NCBI GenBank assembly: GCA_049603835.1
Contig: JBMYSZ010000004.1
Location: forward strand, 124,001-188,000
From: Mangrovicoccus sp049603835
GTDB lineage: Bacteria; Pseudomonadota; Alphaproteobacteria; Rhodobacterales; Rhodobacteraceae
Reading direction: 5' to 3'
DNA: 64,000 nt
Positions 15,431-23,799 of the stretch are shown here, piece by piece (the stretch's first letter is position 1; the number at the start of each line of letters is the position of its first letter). The notes under the pieces were generated by a model. It saw only the letters and a program-made list of their open reading frames with translations, was not told where the DNA came from and did not search any database. Made by a program: the position numbers and the translations under genes.

Positions 15431-15538
15431 CTTAAGACTCCTTTCTCTGCGCCTAAAAACCATAGCAGCTTTACAACTTGGCATCTTTGATACACCGCAA
15501 ATTTCCGCCCCCGCTGCGCCATCTCGAAAGGCTTTCTC

Positions 15539-16321
15539 ATGAAGGACGACCAATTACTGCGTTATAGTCGGCATATCCTGCTGGATGAGGTCGATATCGC
15601 GGGGCAGGAGCGGCTTTTGGCTGGGCATGTGCTGATTATTGGCGCTGGCGGGTTGGGCTCCCCCGTGGCCACATATCTCGCGGGCGCCGGGGTCGGCCAT
15701 CTGACAATTTGCGATGGAGATGAGGTAGATATGACCAATCTCCAACGCCAAACTCTCCACCGAGCCGACCGAATTGGGATGAACAAAGCCCTGTCTGCGG
15801 CGCAAGAACTGGCGCAGATCAATCCCGATTGTCAGGTCACTCCGGTGCCCCAAAATGTCGGACCTGACGAGTTGGCGGAGCTGGTAGCCGCAGCGGATGT
15901 GGTGGTGGAAGCCAGCGATAATCTGGCCACCCGCCATGCGGTCAACCGGGCCTGTGTGGCAGCGTCAAAGCCTTTGGTGAGCGGCGCTGCGATCCGGTTT
16001 GCGGGGCAGTTGTCAGTCTTTGACACCCGGCAAGACAGCTCGCCTTGCTATGCCTGTTTTATGCCCGAAGATCTGCAAATGACCGAAGAGCGTTGCGTCA
16101 CGATGGGGGTCTTTGCGCCTTTGGTCGGCGTGATCGGGACGATGCAGGCCGCCGAGACCATGCATTTGCTGATCAGCGGCAAAAGCAGCGTTTTGGGGCG
16201 GCTTTGGCTCTTTGATGCCATGTCCACCGATTGGCAGGTGATCGATATTCCGCGCAATCCCAAATGCCCGGCCTGCGCCAGCCGCCCCGAAAACACCCAT
16301 GGCGTTTCGACAAATCATTGA
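15539..16321 (+). CDS. E1-like adenylyltransferase (MoeB/ThiF/HesA family)
   Basis: This 260-residue enzyme activates the C-terminal glycine of a ubiquitin-like sulfur carrier with ATP. Visible features are the nucleotide motif GAGGLGSP (35-42), the aspartate in EASDN (127), a candidate catalytic Cys186 in ERCVTMG, and zinc ligands C170/C173 (CYAC) and C243/C246 (CPAC). It is shorter than MoeB-rhodanese fusions and lacks a rhodanese domain. Location next to AOR genes points to the MoaD-like protein at 14480 as substrate. The 108-base gap with the divergent gene at 15430 must hold both promoters. Confidence 0.88.
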   Translation: MKDDQLLRYSRHILLDEVDIAGQERLLAGHVLIIGAGGLGSPVATYLAGAGVGHLTICDGDEVDMTNLQRQTLHRADRIGMNKALSAAQELAQINPDCQVTPVPQNVGPDELAELVAAADVVVEASDNLATRHAVNRACVAASKPLVSGAAIRFAGQLSVFDTRQDSSPCYACFMPEDLQMTEERCVTMGVFAPLVGVIGTMQAAETMHLLISGKSSVLGRLWLFDAMSTDWQVIDIPRNPKCPACASRPENTHGVSTNH

Positions 16322-16403
16322 CTCACTTATTCGCTGCCTGTCGCTTTGCGCCAACGCGAAGAGTGATTTTCAGTGTCTCTAGCTTTTCTCGGAACGCTTT
16401 AAA

Positions 16404-17690
16404 CTACGCCGCGCGCACCCGCCGCCGCACCAATTCCAGATGCAGGCGCAGATCATACGCATATTCGCGATAGCGCGGCGGTAGGCTGAGTTTGGCGATA
16501 GCATTGTCGATTTTGTCTAGCTGCACTTCCAACTCGGTCTTGCGCTCTTCGTCCAGCTGCTTTGTGGCGACCTCTTCTTCGATGGCGACCAGCTGGTTAT
16601 ATTTGCGATAGACCCGCGAGCGGAGACGCCAGGCCAATAGCCCCGGCGTGGCCCGCAAAATCGGCAAAAGCAGCACGATCAAAGGCACCAAAACAACGGT
16701 GACGCGGGTGATCTGGGCCGCGACCCAATAGGGAAGATAAGCCTCAAGCGCGCTCGGCCCCCGGCTCAGCACCGCTTCGGCCTGGGGATCCAGCGGCAAT
16801 TCCGTGCCGCGCCCCGAGGGAAATTCGGGCTCTGGCGTCAGGATACTCGGACCGCTATGGATGCGCTGCGCCGCCCGAACCAAGCGATTGACCACCGCCG
16901 GATGCAGATCCTTTTGCGCCACCAAACTGGCCACCATGGCGGTCAGCTCGATCCGTTCACTGGGCAATTGCCGCGCATAATCCAAGCCAGATCGCGGGAT
17001 ATCCACAATGCGCACATAGTCCAAACGCCGGGCCAGGGCCTCGGCATCTCGGATCGGACGGATAGCAAATTGCGGATCGGCAAGAAGATCGGTCAAATAC
17101 GGCGCATCAATCGGCGCCACGAAAATCGCCGCCTCCACCGCCCCGGATTTCAGCGCCTCGGCCGCATCGCCGCCCGATAAGGGCAAAAGCCGTTCCGCAT
17201 CGATGGGTAGATCCAGCTGGGCCACCATGGCCTCCACCACCACACGCGTCCCGCTTTGCGGCGCGCCAGCAGCGATGCGCAAACGATCCCAATGCACTGG
17301 ATCAATCAGCTCATCCTTGTCCCGGCGATGAAAAATCAACAGCGGCTCTAGGAACACCGCTGCCAGAGCCTCTAGCTCTGCCTCATTGGGCAAGGGGATT
17401 CCGCCTTGGATAAAGGCCACATCGGCTTTGCCCTCAGCCAAAAGCTGCGCATTTTCAACGGAGCCTGCGGTTTCCAGCACCTTAACTTTGATTTTGTCCC
17501 AGGCCAGGATCGATTCATAGCGTTTGGCAAAAGCGTGATAGCCGCTGCCCTCGCGCCCGGCGGCGATGGTGACTGTTTCCGGGGGCAAAAGCACTTTGGC
17601 AAAGAACACCCAAACCGCGAAGCCCGCAGCCCCAAGGACAAAGAGCACCGCCAGCACCACCGGAGCAAATATGAGAGCGCGTCTAAACAT
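16404..17690 (-). CDS. Membrane-anchored TAXI-family TRAP solute-binding protein
   Basis: This 428-residue protein has an uncleaved N-terminal membrane helix (residues 8-32). A TAXI periplasmic binding domain (about 40-320) follows, with the family's early GREGSGYHAFAKRY motif. A second membrane helix near 335-355 is followed by a cytoplasmic, charged, probably coiled-coil tail of about 70 residues (EEEVATKQLDEERKTE). Classical TAXI proteins are shorter and free in the periplasm. No TRAP permease (DctQM) gene is adjacent. The C-terminal tail suggests a sensor or an anchored carrier. It lies 100 bases downstream of a Crp/Fnr regulator on the same strand. Confidence 0.82.
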   Translation of the reverse strand: MFRRALIFAPVVLAVLFVLGAAGFAVWVFFAKVLLPPETVTIAAGREGSGYHAFAKRYESILAWDKIKVKVLETAGSVENAQLLAEGKADVAFIQGGIPLPNEAELEALAAVFLEPLLIFHRRDKDELIDPVHWDRLRIAAGAPQSGTRVVVEAMVAQLDLPIDAERLLPLSGGDAAEALKSGAVEAAIFVAPIDAPYLTDLLADPQFAIRPIRDAEALARRLDYVRIVDIPRSGLDYARQLPSERIELTAMVASLVAQKDLHPAVVNRLVRAAQRIHSGPSILTPEPEFPSGRGTELPLDPQAEAVLSRGPSALEAYLPYWVAAQITRVTVVLVPLIVLLLPILRATPGLLAWRLRSRVYRKYNQLVAIEEEVATKQLDEERKTELEVQLDKIDNAIAKLSLPPRYREYAYDLRLHLELVRRRVRAA

Positions 17691-17790
17691 GGGCTCACAT
17701 GGCGTCAGCTATTCTCAGCTGTCAAGAATGCGTGAGCCGCAGCCGCCTGATTAAAGTGAGGGCGAGCTCGCAATGCTATTGCCTTTCGCT

Positions 17791-18444
17791 TTAGGAACTC
17801 GCCAGCCCTTCCAAAGCCTCACGATCCAAAAGCTCGATCACCCCACGCCGAAGCGCCACCCAGCCTCGACGCTGAAATTCATTGAGCTGCCGAGATATCA
17901 CTTCCCGCGCGGTGCCTAGCTCTTTGGCCAGATCCGCATGGGTGGCTTTGACCTCGCCCGCCTCGCCCGCCAGCCGCGCCAAACGCTGGGCCAATCGAAT
18001 ATCGACCCGCTGAAAGGCCAGATCCTCGATCACTGTAAACAGATCCATCAGCCTTTGGGCATAAGCATTGAACACAAAACGGCGGAACGGCTCTGATTGG
18101 GCCACCAGATCATCGAAAACCTTGCGCGGAATGGCGACCGCCTCCACCGGGGTTTCAGCAACGCCTTCGGCGGCATAGGCCTCTTGCGAGATCAGGCATG
18201 CGGTGGTCATGACACAACTTTCGCCGGCTAAAACCCGGTACAGCACGATTTCACGGCCGTTTTCCGAAGTTTGCTGCACCCGAACCGAGCCTGAAATCAG
18301 CATCAACAGATTATCCGCCTCGCTGCCAGGCCCAAAAACCACTGTCCCGGCCGGGGCTTTGATGACTTGGCTTCTGGCCTCTAATTCTGCGCGCAGATCC
18401 GGCGATAGATCCGCCAGCCCGGCGAAATGATCACTCCAGCCCAT
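17791..18444 (-). CDS. Crp/Fnr-family transcriptional regulator
   Basis: This is a 217-residue regulator with an N-terminal cyclic-nucleotide-type beta-barrel (roughly residues 15-130) and a C-terminal winged helix with recognition helix LGTAREVISRQLNEFQRRG. That helix resembles the DNR/FixK/Fnr group. There is no FNR-type N-terminal cysteine cluster, so an iron-sulfur oxygen sensor is unlikely. Two cysteines (SCVMTTACL, near 90-97) lie inside the barrel. The ATG at 18444 follows GGAGGA; a long upstream in-frame extension is not part of the gene. Its targets are unknown; the adjacent TAXI gene and FNR-like boxes in this window are candidates. Confidence 0.88.
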   Translation of the reverse strand: MGWSDHFAGLADLSPDLRAELEARSQVIKAPAGTVVFGPGSEADNLLMLISGSVRVQQTSENGREIVLYRVLAGESCVMTTACLISQEAYAAEGVAETPVEAVAIPRKVFDDLVAQSEPFRRFVFNAYAQRLMDLFTVIEDLAFQRVDIRLAQRLARLAGEAGEVKATHADLAKELGTAREVISRQLNEFQRRGWVALRRGVIELLDREALEGLASS

Positions 18445-18513
18445 AAATCCTCCGAATTGGTGACATATATCTGCCGGGATGAGGCTAAGGGCCTTCGCAT
18501 CAGCGGCAAGCAG

Positions 18514-18546
18514 AAAAAAAGGCGGCGGAGATAAATTACCGCCGCC
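18514..18546 (-). terminator. Intrinsic terminator of ccrM
   Basis: On the minus strand GGCGGCGG (18546-18539) pairs with CCGCCGCC (18528-18521) and is followed by a run of seven T. It lies 74 bases past the ccrM stop codon. Confidence 0.85.
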
Positions 18547-18619
18547 CGAAGTTGGGCCTAGCCATTCCCAACGCGCAGCGCAGGCCAGCACGCAGGGATC
18601 CTTTCGTCGAAAAGGGGGC

Positions 18620-19729
18620 TTAGGCCTGCATTTCGGACCGGATCTGCTGGCGCAGAACGTCGATCGAGACCTTTTGATTTTTGTCGGTGCTATAGCTCCA
18701 ATAGGTCCAGCCATTGCAGCTAGGCGCGCCTTCCAATGCGGCGCCGACCTGATGGATCGAGCCTTTCACATCAGAAGCCCCCGAAGCCACCAGCGTCCCA
18801 TCCGCCCGGACCTTAGCGGTTTTGCCCGATGGCGATGTGAGGATCTCGCCGGGGCGCAGCAAGCCGCGCTCCACCAGCTGACCGAAGGGCACACGCGGCT
18901 GGGCACGTTTGGATTGCGACACTTCTAGGGATGCTTTTTCCAGGCGACGCACTTTGTCGATGCGTTTGGCGGCCAGTTTTGCATAGCCTTCTTCGCGCTC
19001 GATACCGATGAAATCGCGGCCCAACCGCTTGGCCACAGCGCCAGTTGTGCCGGTGCCAAAGAAGGGGTCCAACACCACATCGCCAGGATTGGTCGTGCCG
19101 ATCAGCAAGCGATGCAGCAATGCTTCGGGCTTTTGCGTTGGATGCGCCTTTTCGCCAGAGCTGTCTTTGAGCCGTTCATGACCAGTGCAGAGCGGTAGCA
19201 CCCAATCTGAGCGCATTTGCACGCCTTCATTCAGGGCCTTGAGCGCCTCATAGTTAAAGGTATATTTCGCCCCTTCGCCTCGCGACGCCCAAATCATGGT
19301 TTCATGGGCATTTGTCAGCCGCTTGCCACGGAAATTCGGCATTGGGTTGGATTTGCGCCAAACCACATCATTCAGGATCCAGAACCCCGCATCCTGAAGC
19401 GCGGACCCGACCCGGAAAATATTGTGATAGCTGCCGATCACCCAAAGCGCGCCGTTGGGTTTCAAAATCCGGCGCGCGGCTTTCAACCAAGCGCGGGTAA
19501 ACGCGTCATAAGCCGCGAAACCGTCGAATTTATCCCAATCATCGTCCACCGCATCGACCATGGAATTATCCGGCCGGTGCAGCGCTTGCTTCAGCTGCAA
19601 GTTATAGGGCGGGTCTGCGAAGATCAGATCTACGGACGCCGCGGGAAGGGCGTTCATCTGTTCGATACAGTCGCCCAACAATATCTGATTGCGCGGCAAG
19701 GCCACGCTGTCGGTCAATGATAGTCCCAT
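18620..19729 (-). CDS. ccrM: CcrM-type adenine DNA methyltransferase (GANTC)
   Basis: This is a 369-residue beta-class N6-adenine methyltransferase. The catalytic motif DPPYNLQL is at residues 39-46 and the S-adenosylmethionine motif DPFFGTGTTG near 220. The C-terminal extension of about 90 residues ending in WTYWSY..IDVLRQQIRSEM is characteristic of CcrM. The family methylates the adenine of GANTC in a cell-cycle-dependent manner in alphaproteobacteria. It is a solitary methyltransferase with no restriction partner. The 96-base gap upstream, after rnhB, contains three GANTC sites, which suggests self-regulation by methylation state. Confidence 0.96.
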   Translation of the reverse strand: MGLSLTDSVALPRNQILLGDCIEQMNALPAASVDLIFADPPYNLQLKQALHRPDNSMVDAVDDDWDKFDGFAAYDAFTRAWLKAARRILKPNGALWVIGSYHNIFRVGSALQDAGFWILNDVVWRKSNPMPNFRGKRLTNAHETMIWASRGEGAKYTFNYEALKALNEGVQMRSDWVLPLCTGHERLKDSSGEKAHPTQKPEALLHRLLIGTTNPGDVVLDPFFGTGTTGAVAKRLGRDFIGIEREEGYAKLAAKRIDKVRRLEKASLEVSQSKRAQPRVPFGQLVERGLLRPGEILTSPSGKTAKVRADGTLVASGASDVKGSIHQVGAALEGAPSCNGWTYWSYSTDKNQKVSIDVLRQQIRSEMQA

Positions 19730-19779
19730 CTCTGCCTCTTGGGATCGGCGCTTTTGCGCTTATGTATTGTGGACAAGAT

Positions 19780-19819
19780 GAGTCAGAGACGAATCACAGT
19801 CAATTTCTTTTTATGAGTC
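19780..19819. promoter_or_regulatory. Cluster of three GANTC sites in the ccrM promoter gap
   Basis: GAGTC at 19780-19784, GAATC at 19791-19795 and GAGTC at 19815-19819 lie within 40 bases, 51-90 bases before the ccrM start. In Caulobacter the ccrM leader also contains GANTC sites whose methylation influences expression. The grouping is seen directly; the regulatory role is inferred. Confidence 0.6.
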
Positions 19820-19825
19820 AAGATC

Positions 19826-20464
19826 TTATGCTATGTTGCCACACAAGATATTGTAGACGGGCTTAAATTTACGGCGATGATATGGGGTCACCCCTAGTGT
19901 CTTTAGAGCAACACGATGCTGCGCCGTGGGATATCCGGCGTTTTTTTCCCAGCCATAGCCGGGAAATTGCAGCGCCAAATCAGCCATAATCGCATCCCGC
20001 GCCACTTTCGCAACGATTGATGCCGCCGCGATAGAGAGCGATTTTGCATCTCCTTTGACGATGGCCTGCGCCGGGCAAGGCAAGTCTTTGGGCAGCTTAT
20101 TTCCATCGATCAAAAGATGGTCGGGCGGCTCTTTTAGGCCCGCAATCGCGCGTTTCATGGCCAGATGCGCGGCATGATGGATGTTTAATTCCTCGATTTC
20201 CTCGACACTGGCATGAGCGATGGAAATATCCGCCTGCTCGATCAGCAATTGGGCCAAAGCGCGGCGGCGTTTGGCAGAAAGTTTTTTGCTATCGTTCAGG
20301 CCTTCGGGGATGCCGCACAGATCCAGGCAAACCGCTGCGGCAGTCACCGGCCCGGCCAAAGGCCCCCGGCCGACCTCATCCACCCCCGCCACGCGGCGAG
20401 CGCCAAAAAGCCCGCGGGCTTGATCCTCATAGTCGAAATTCGGTGCTGTCACGATGCCTGTCAT
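19826..20464 (-). CDS. rnhB: Ribonuclease HII
   Basis: This is a 212-residue enzyme that cuts RNA in RNA-DNA hybrids and at embedded ribonucleotides. The catalytic Asp-Glu pair is in GVDEVGRGPLAGP; further acidic residues lie in LLIDGN and ARDAIMADL. The late GYPTAQHRVAL segment and the Tyr-Gly tract are also present. The length is normal. The start is either the ATG at 20464 or an in-frame GTG at 20476; neither has a clear ribosome site. It lies immediately upstream of ccrM on the same strand, an order I recall from other alphaproteobacteria. Confidence 0.93.
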   Translation of the reverse strand: MTGIVTAPNFDYEDQARGLFGARRVAGVDEVGRGPLAGPVTAAAVCLDLCGIPEGLNDSKKLSAKRRRALAQLLIEQADISIAHASVEEIEELNIHHAAHLAMKRAIAGLKEPPDHLLIDGNKLPKDLPCPAQAIVKGDAKSLSIAAASIVAKVARDAIMADLALQFPGYGWEKNAGYPTAQHRVALKTLGVTPYHRRKFKPVYNILCGNIA

Positions 20465-20530
20465 AGCGCAGCCCACAGGGCTTGCCCAGAGCCACCGAGC
20501 ACCGGCCTAATTGGTCATGTTTTCTGACCG

Positions 20531-20544
20531 TTGCGCCAGATCAA
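20531..20544. promoter_or_regulatory. FNR/DNR-like box between rnhB and a Crp/Fnr gene
   Basis: TTGCGCCAGATCAA matches 8 of 10 defined bases of TTGAT-N4-ATCAA. It lies 54 bases upstream of the Crp/Fnr-type gene at 20598 and could mediate autoregulation or cross-control by the regulator at 17791. Evidence is motif similarity only. Confidence 0.35.
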
Positions 20545-20597
20545 GGCGGAAAGCTGAGTTTTTGATTAAATGATTTCCCAAGCGAAAGGGGGGATCG

Positions 20598-21257
20598 ATG
20601 TCTGACCGGCAGCTTATGAAAGATGTGGCTTTGCTGTTCAAAGACCATGTGAAACACCCAAAAACCCATGCCGCGCTGAAAGCGCTGGTGAATATCGCGA
20701 CACCTGTGTCCTTGCGCCGGGATATGGACCTGGACCCCGGGCGCTATTTGGTGGCCGAGGGCTATGTGTCTCGCGAAATTGCCGGGCATAATGGCGATAT
20801 TCATATTGCCCAGATTTTCGCGGCTGGCGAGCTGTTCAAAGTCCCCGCCCCGGATCAAGCGGCCGGGCTGGCTCATCGCGGCCTGACCTCCACCCGGTTG
20901 GTGAAGTTTTCCGACGAAGGCTGGGATGAGATTGTACAAGACTTCCCGAATTTGGCTCTCATGCTGATGACCCAATGCGAAGCCGCTTGCGCCAAATTTG
21001 CCCGTCGCATGGCGTCTTTGATGGGCGACAGCGTGCGTACAAGATTGGCGCGCTATCTGCTGGAACAATCCGATGGCAGCCAGGAAATGCGGCTAGAGCT
21101 TCGGCAATATGACCTTGCGCGCTATTTCGGGGTGCAGCCCGAAACCATCACCCGCACCATTCGCGCCTTGGCCGATGAAGGGCTGATCGCCCATGACCAC
21201 ACCAAGATTACCTTGCGCGAACCAGAAATCCTGACGGAAATTGCCGCGATTTCGTGA
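20598..21257 (+). CDS. Crp/Fnr-family transcriptional regulator, divergent sensor domain
   Basis: This 219-residue protein has a C-terminal winged helix (LRQYDLARYFGVQPETITRTIRALADEGLI) that is clearly Crp-like. The N-terminal domain is a poorly conserved barrel that lacks an obvious cyclic-nucleotide phosphate cassette and the FNR cysteines. Two cysteines (QCEAAC) lie in the dimerisation helix. It is followed after 190 bases by icd on the same strand. The ligand and targets are unknown. AAAGGGGG precedes the ATG. Confidence 0.85.
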   Translation: MSDRQLMKDVALLFKDHVKHPKTHAALKALVNIATPVSLRRDMDLDPGRYLVAEGYVSREIAGHNGDIHIAQIFAAGELFKVPAPDQAAGLAHRGLTSTRLVKFSDEGWDEIVQDFPNLALMLMTQCEAACAKFARRMASLMGDSVRTRLARYLLEQSDGSQEMRLELRQYDLARYFGVQPETITRTIRALADEGLIAHDHTKITLREPEILTEIAAIS

Positions 21258-21447
21258 GAAAGCGCGTGAACGTGGCATCATGTCCTGACCTTCGGCCAAT
21301 CTGCCGAATTGATCTGCGCTCTTGGCTGTTCTAGGCGGGCGGGGAACAAAGGTCTGCGTGTGACACCTCTGCAGGGTCGCTATGGGAGTAAGCGCAGACC
21401 GCTGGAACGAAACCATCACGCTCGACTTGAGAATAAAGGGTAGGAAC

Positions 21448-23670
21448 ATGGCGGAAAATACTAGCCCAGATATTGTGTATACTATTGTCGACGAAGCGCC
21501 GGAATTGGCCAGCGCGTCGTTTTTGCCGATCATTCGCGCCTTTGCCAGTGCGGCCGATATCACCGTGGGCACTAAGGATATCTCGGTTGCGGGCCGGATC
21601 CTGTCGACTTTCCCAGAATTCCTGACCGAAGAGCAGCGCATCACCGATGATCTGGCAGAGCTGGGCCAGCTAGTGAAAACCGCTGAGGCCAATGTAATCA
21701 AGCTGCCAAATATTTCGGCCTCTGTTCCGCAGCTGACCGCCGCGATCAAAGAGCTGCAAGACAAAGGCTATGCTATCCCGGATTACCCGGAAACCCCGGC
21801 AACCGATGAAGAAAAAGCCATTCGCGCGAAATATGACGCGATCAAAGGCTCTGCGGTGAACCCGGTTCTGCGCGAAGGCAATTCTGACCGCCGTTCCGCG
21901 AAAGCAGTGAAAAACTTTGCCCAAGCCAATCCGCATTCCATGGGCGAATGGGTGGCCGACAGCAAAACCAAAGTGTCCTCTATGTCCGGCGATGATTTCT
22001 ATGCAAATGAGAAATCCGCAACCATCACCGCGGCTCAGGCTGGCGTGGCAAAGATCGAATTCGTTGCCGCTGATGGTGCTGTGACTGCGCTGAAAGACAG
22101 CTATCCGCTGGAAGAAGGCACAGTTTGCGACGCGACTTTCATGTCGGTCAAAGCTCTGTCGGAATTCCTGGCAGCCGCGATCGAAGACACCAAAGCCGAT
22201 GGCACCATGTTCTCGTTGCATATGAAGGCGACGATGATGAAAGTGTCGGACCCGATCATCTTTGGCTATGCGGTTAAGGCTTGGTTGGCCCCGATCTTTG
22301 ACAAATATGGCGATGCTCTGGCCGCTGCGGGCGTGAACCCGAATTCCGGCATGGGCGATGTTCTGGCGCGCATCGATGGCATGGAAAATGCCGCCGAAAT
22401 CAAAGCCGATATCGAGGCGCTCGCCGCTGACCGCCCGTCCATGTATATGGTGGATAGCGACAAAGGCATCACCAATCTGCATGTTCCGTCTGACGTGATC
22501 ATCGACGCCTCTATGCCGGCTGTGATCCGCGCGGGCGGCAAAGGCTGGGATGAAACCGGTGCGAAGGGCGATACGAATTGTGTGATCCCGGATCGCTGCT
22601 ATTCCACCGTTTATGATGAGACCATCAACTTCTTCAAAGCCAATGGCGCGCTGAACCCGGCAACTGCCGGCGCGGTCGCGAATGTGGGCTTGATGGCGCA
22701 AAAAGCCGAGGAATATGGCTCTCACCCGACCACTTTCGAGGCTCCGGGCAATGGCGTGATCCGTATCACTCTGGCCAATGGTGAAACCCTGCTGTCCCAT
22801 GATGTGGAAGCGGGCGATATCTGGCGGTCTTGCACTGTTAAGAAGCTGCCGATCGAAAACTGGATCCAGCTGGCCATGGATCGTCAGCGCCTGACCGGCG
22901 AAGAAGCGATCTTCTGGCTCGACGCAAATCGCGCCCATGATGCCGAGTTGATCAAATATGTGACCCCGGCGCTGGAAGCCGCTGGCGTTGCGGATAAATT
23001 CTCGATCATGGCGCCGCGTGAAGCCACCGCGCAATCGCTGAAAACCATCACCGCGGGCGATAACTCTATCGCGATCACCGGCAATGTTTTGCGGGACTAT
23101 CTGACCGACCTCTTCCCGATCCTCGAATTGGGCACTTCGGCTAAAATGCTGTCGATTGTGAAGCTGATGAATGGTGGCGGCCTATTTGAAACTGGTGCGG
23201 GCGGTTCGGCGCCGAAACATGTGCAGCAGCTGATGGAAGAAAGCCATCTTCGCTGGGACTCCATGGGCGAGTTCTGCGCATTGGGCGAGTCGCTGAACTT
23301 CCTTGCCGATGTGAAAGGCAATGCAAAAGCGGGCGTTCTGGGCAAAGCAGCCGAAGTCGCAACCCAAGGCATCCTGGACAACAACCGCTCTCCGAGCCGG
23401 AAAGTTGGCCAGCCCGATAACCGCGACAGCCATTACTGGTTCGCTCGCTACTGGGCCGAGGCTCTGGCCGCGCAAACCGAAGACGCCGATTTGGCCGCAT
23501 ATTTCGCCCCGATTGCGAAAGACCTGGCGGAAAAAGAAGAGGCGATCTTGGGTGAGCTGGCCGCCGCGCAAGGCAGTGCAGCGGATCTGGGCGGCTATTA
23601 CAAAACTGACCCGGCGAAAACCGCAGCTGTTATGCGCCCAAGTGCAAGCCTGAACGCCATTATCGGCTAA
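21448..23670 (+). CDS. icd: Isocitrate dehydrogenase, NADP-dependent, monomeric type
   Basis: This is a 740-residue enzyme of the monomeric class, which is about twice the size of the dimeric Icd and unrelated in most of its length. It catalyses the oxidative decarboxylation of isocitrate to 2-oxoglutarate in the TCA cycle. Characteristic segments include NLHVPSDVIIDASMPA, KGDTNCVIPDRCY, WFLDANRAHD-type (here FWLDANRAHDAELI) and DNRDSHYWFARYWAEAL. The ATG at 21448 (MAENTSPD) is preferred; an upstream in-frame ATG at 21382 lacks family support. The codon use looks like that of a highly expressed gene. A short GC hairpin (23693-23708) follows the stop. Confidence 0.96.
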   Translation: MAENTSPDIVYTIVDEAPELASASFLPIIRAFASAADITVGTKDISVAGRILSTFPEFLTEEQRITDDLAELGQLVKTAEANVIKLPNISASVPQLTAAIKELQDKGYAIPDYPETPATDEEKAIRAKYDAIKGSAVNPVLREGNSDRRSAKAVKNFAQANPHSMGEWVADSKTKVSSMSGDDFYANEKSATITAAQAGVAKIEFVAADGAVTALKDSYPLEEGTVCDATFMSVKALSEFLAAAIEDTKADGTMFSLHMKATMMKVSDPIIFGYAVKAWLAPIFDKYGDALAAAGVNPNSGMGDVLARIDGMENAAEIKADIEALAADRPSMYMVDSDKGITNLHVPSDVIIDASMPAVIRAGGKGWDETGAKGDTNCVIPDRCYSTVYDETINFFKANGALNPATAGAVANVGLMAQKAEEYGSHPTTFEAPGNGVIRITLANGETLLSHDVEAGDIWRSCTVKKLPIENWIQLAMDRQRLTGEEAIFWLDANRAHDAELIKYVTPALEAAGVADKFSIMAPREATAQSLKTITAGDNSIAITGNVLRDYLTDLFPILELGTSAKMLSIVKLMNGGGLFETGAGGSAPKHVQQLMEESHLRWDSMGEFCALGESLNFLADVKGNAKAGVLGKAAEVATQGILDNNRSPSRKVGQPDNRDSHYWFARYWAEALAAQTEDADLAAYFAPIAKDLAEKEEAILGELAAAQGSAADLGGYYKTDPAKTAAVMRPSASLNAIIG

Positions 23671-23692
23671 GCGCAACGCGCAAAATGGATCT

Positions 23693-23708
23693 GGGCGAGC
23701 TATCGCCC
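23693..23708 (+). terminator. Weak hairpin after icd
   Basis: GGGCGA (23693-23698) pairs with TCGCCC (23703-23708) around GCTA, extended by flanking GATC on both sides with one bulge. There is no T run, so termination efficiency is uncertain. Confidence 0.35.
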
Positions 23709-23799
23709 GATCCCCCCTCTTCGGTATGGTCGGATTGACAGGACCCGAAAGCTTGCCTAGCAAAAATTACACAGTCGGAATTTGACCTAGCGAGCATGA

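Noticed and set aside
21670..23034. A long minus-strand frame inside icd
   Set aside because: Antisense to a complete monomeric isocitrate dehydrogenase and without family features.
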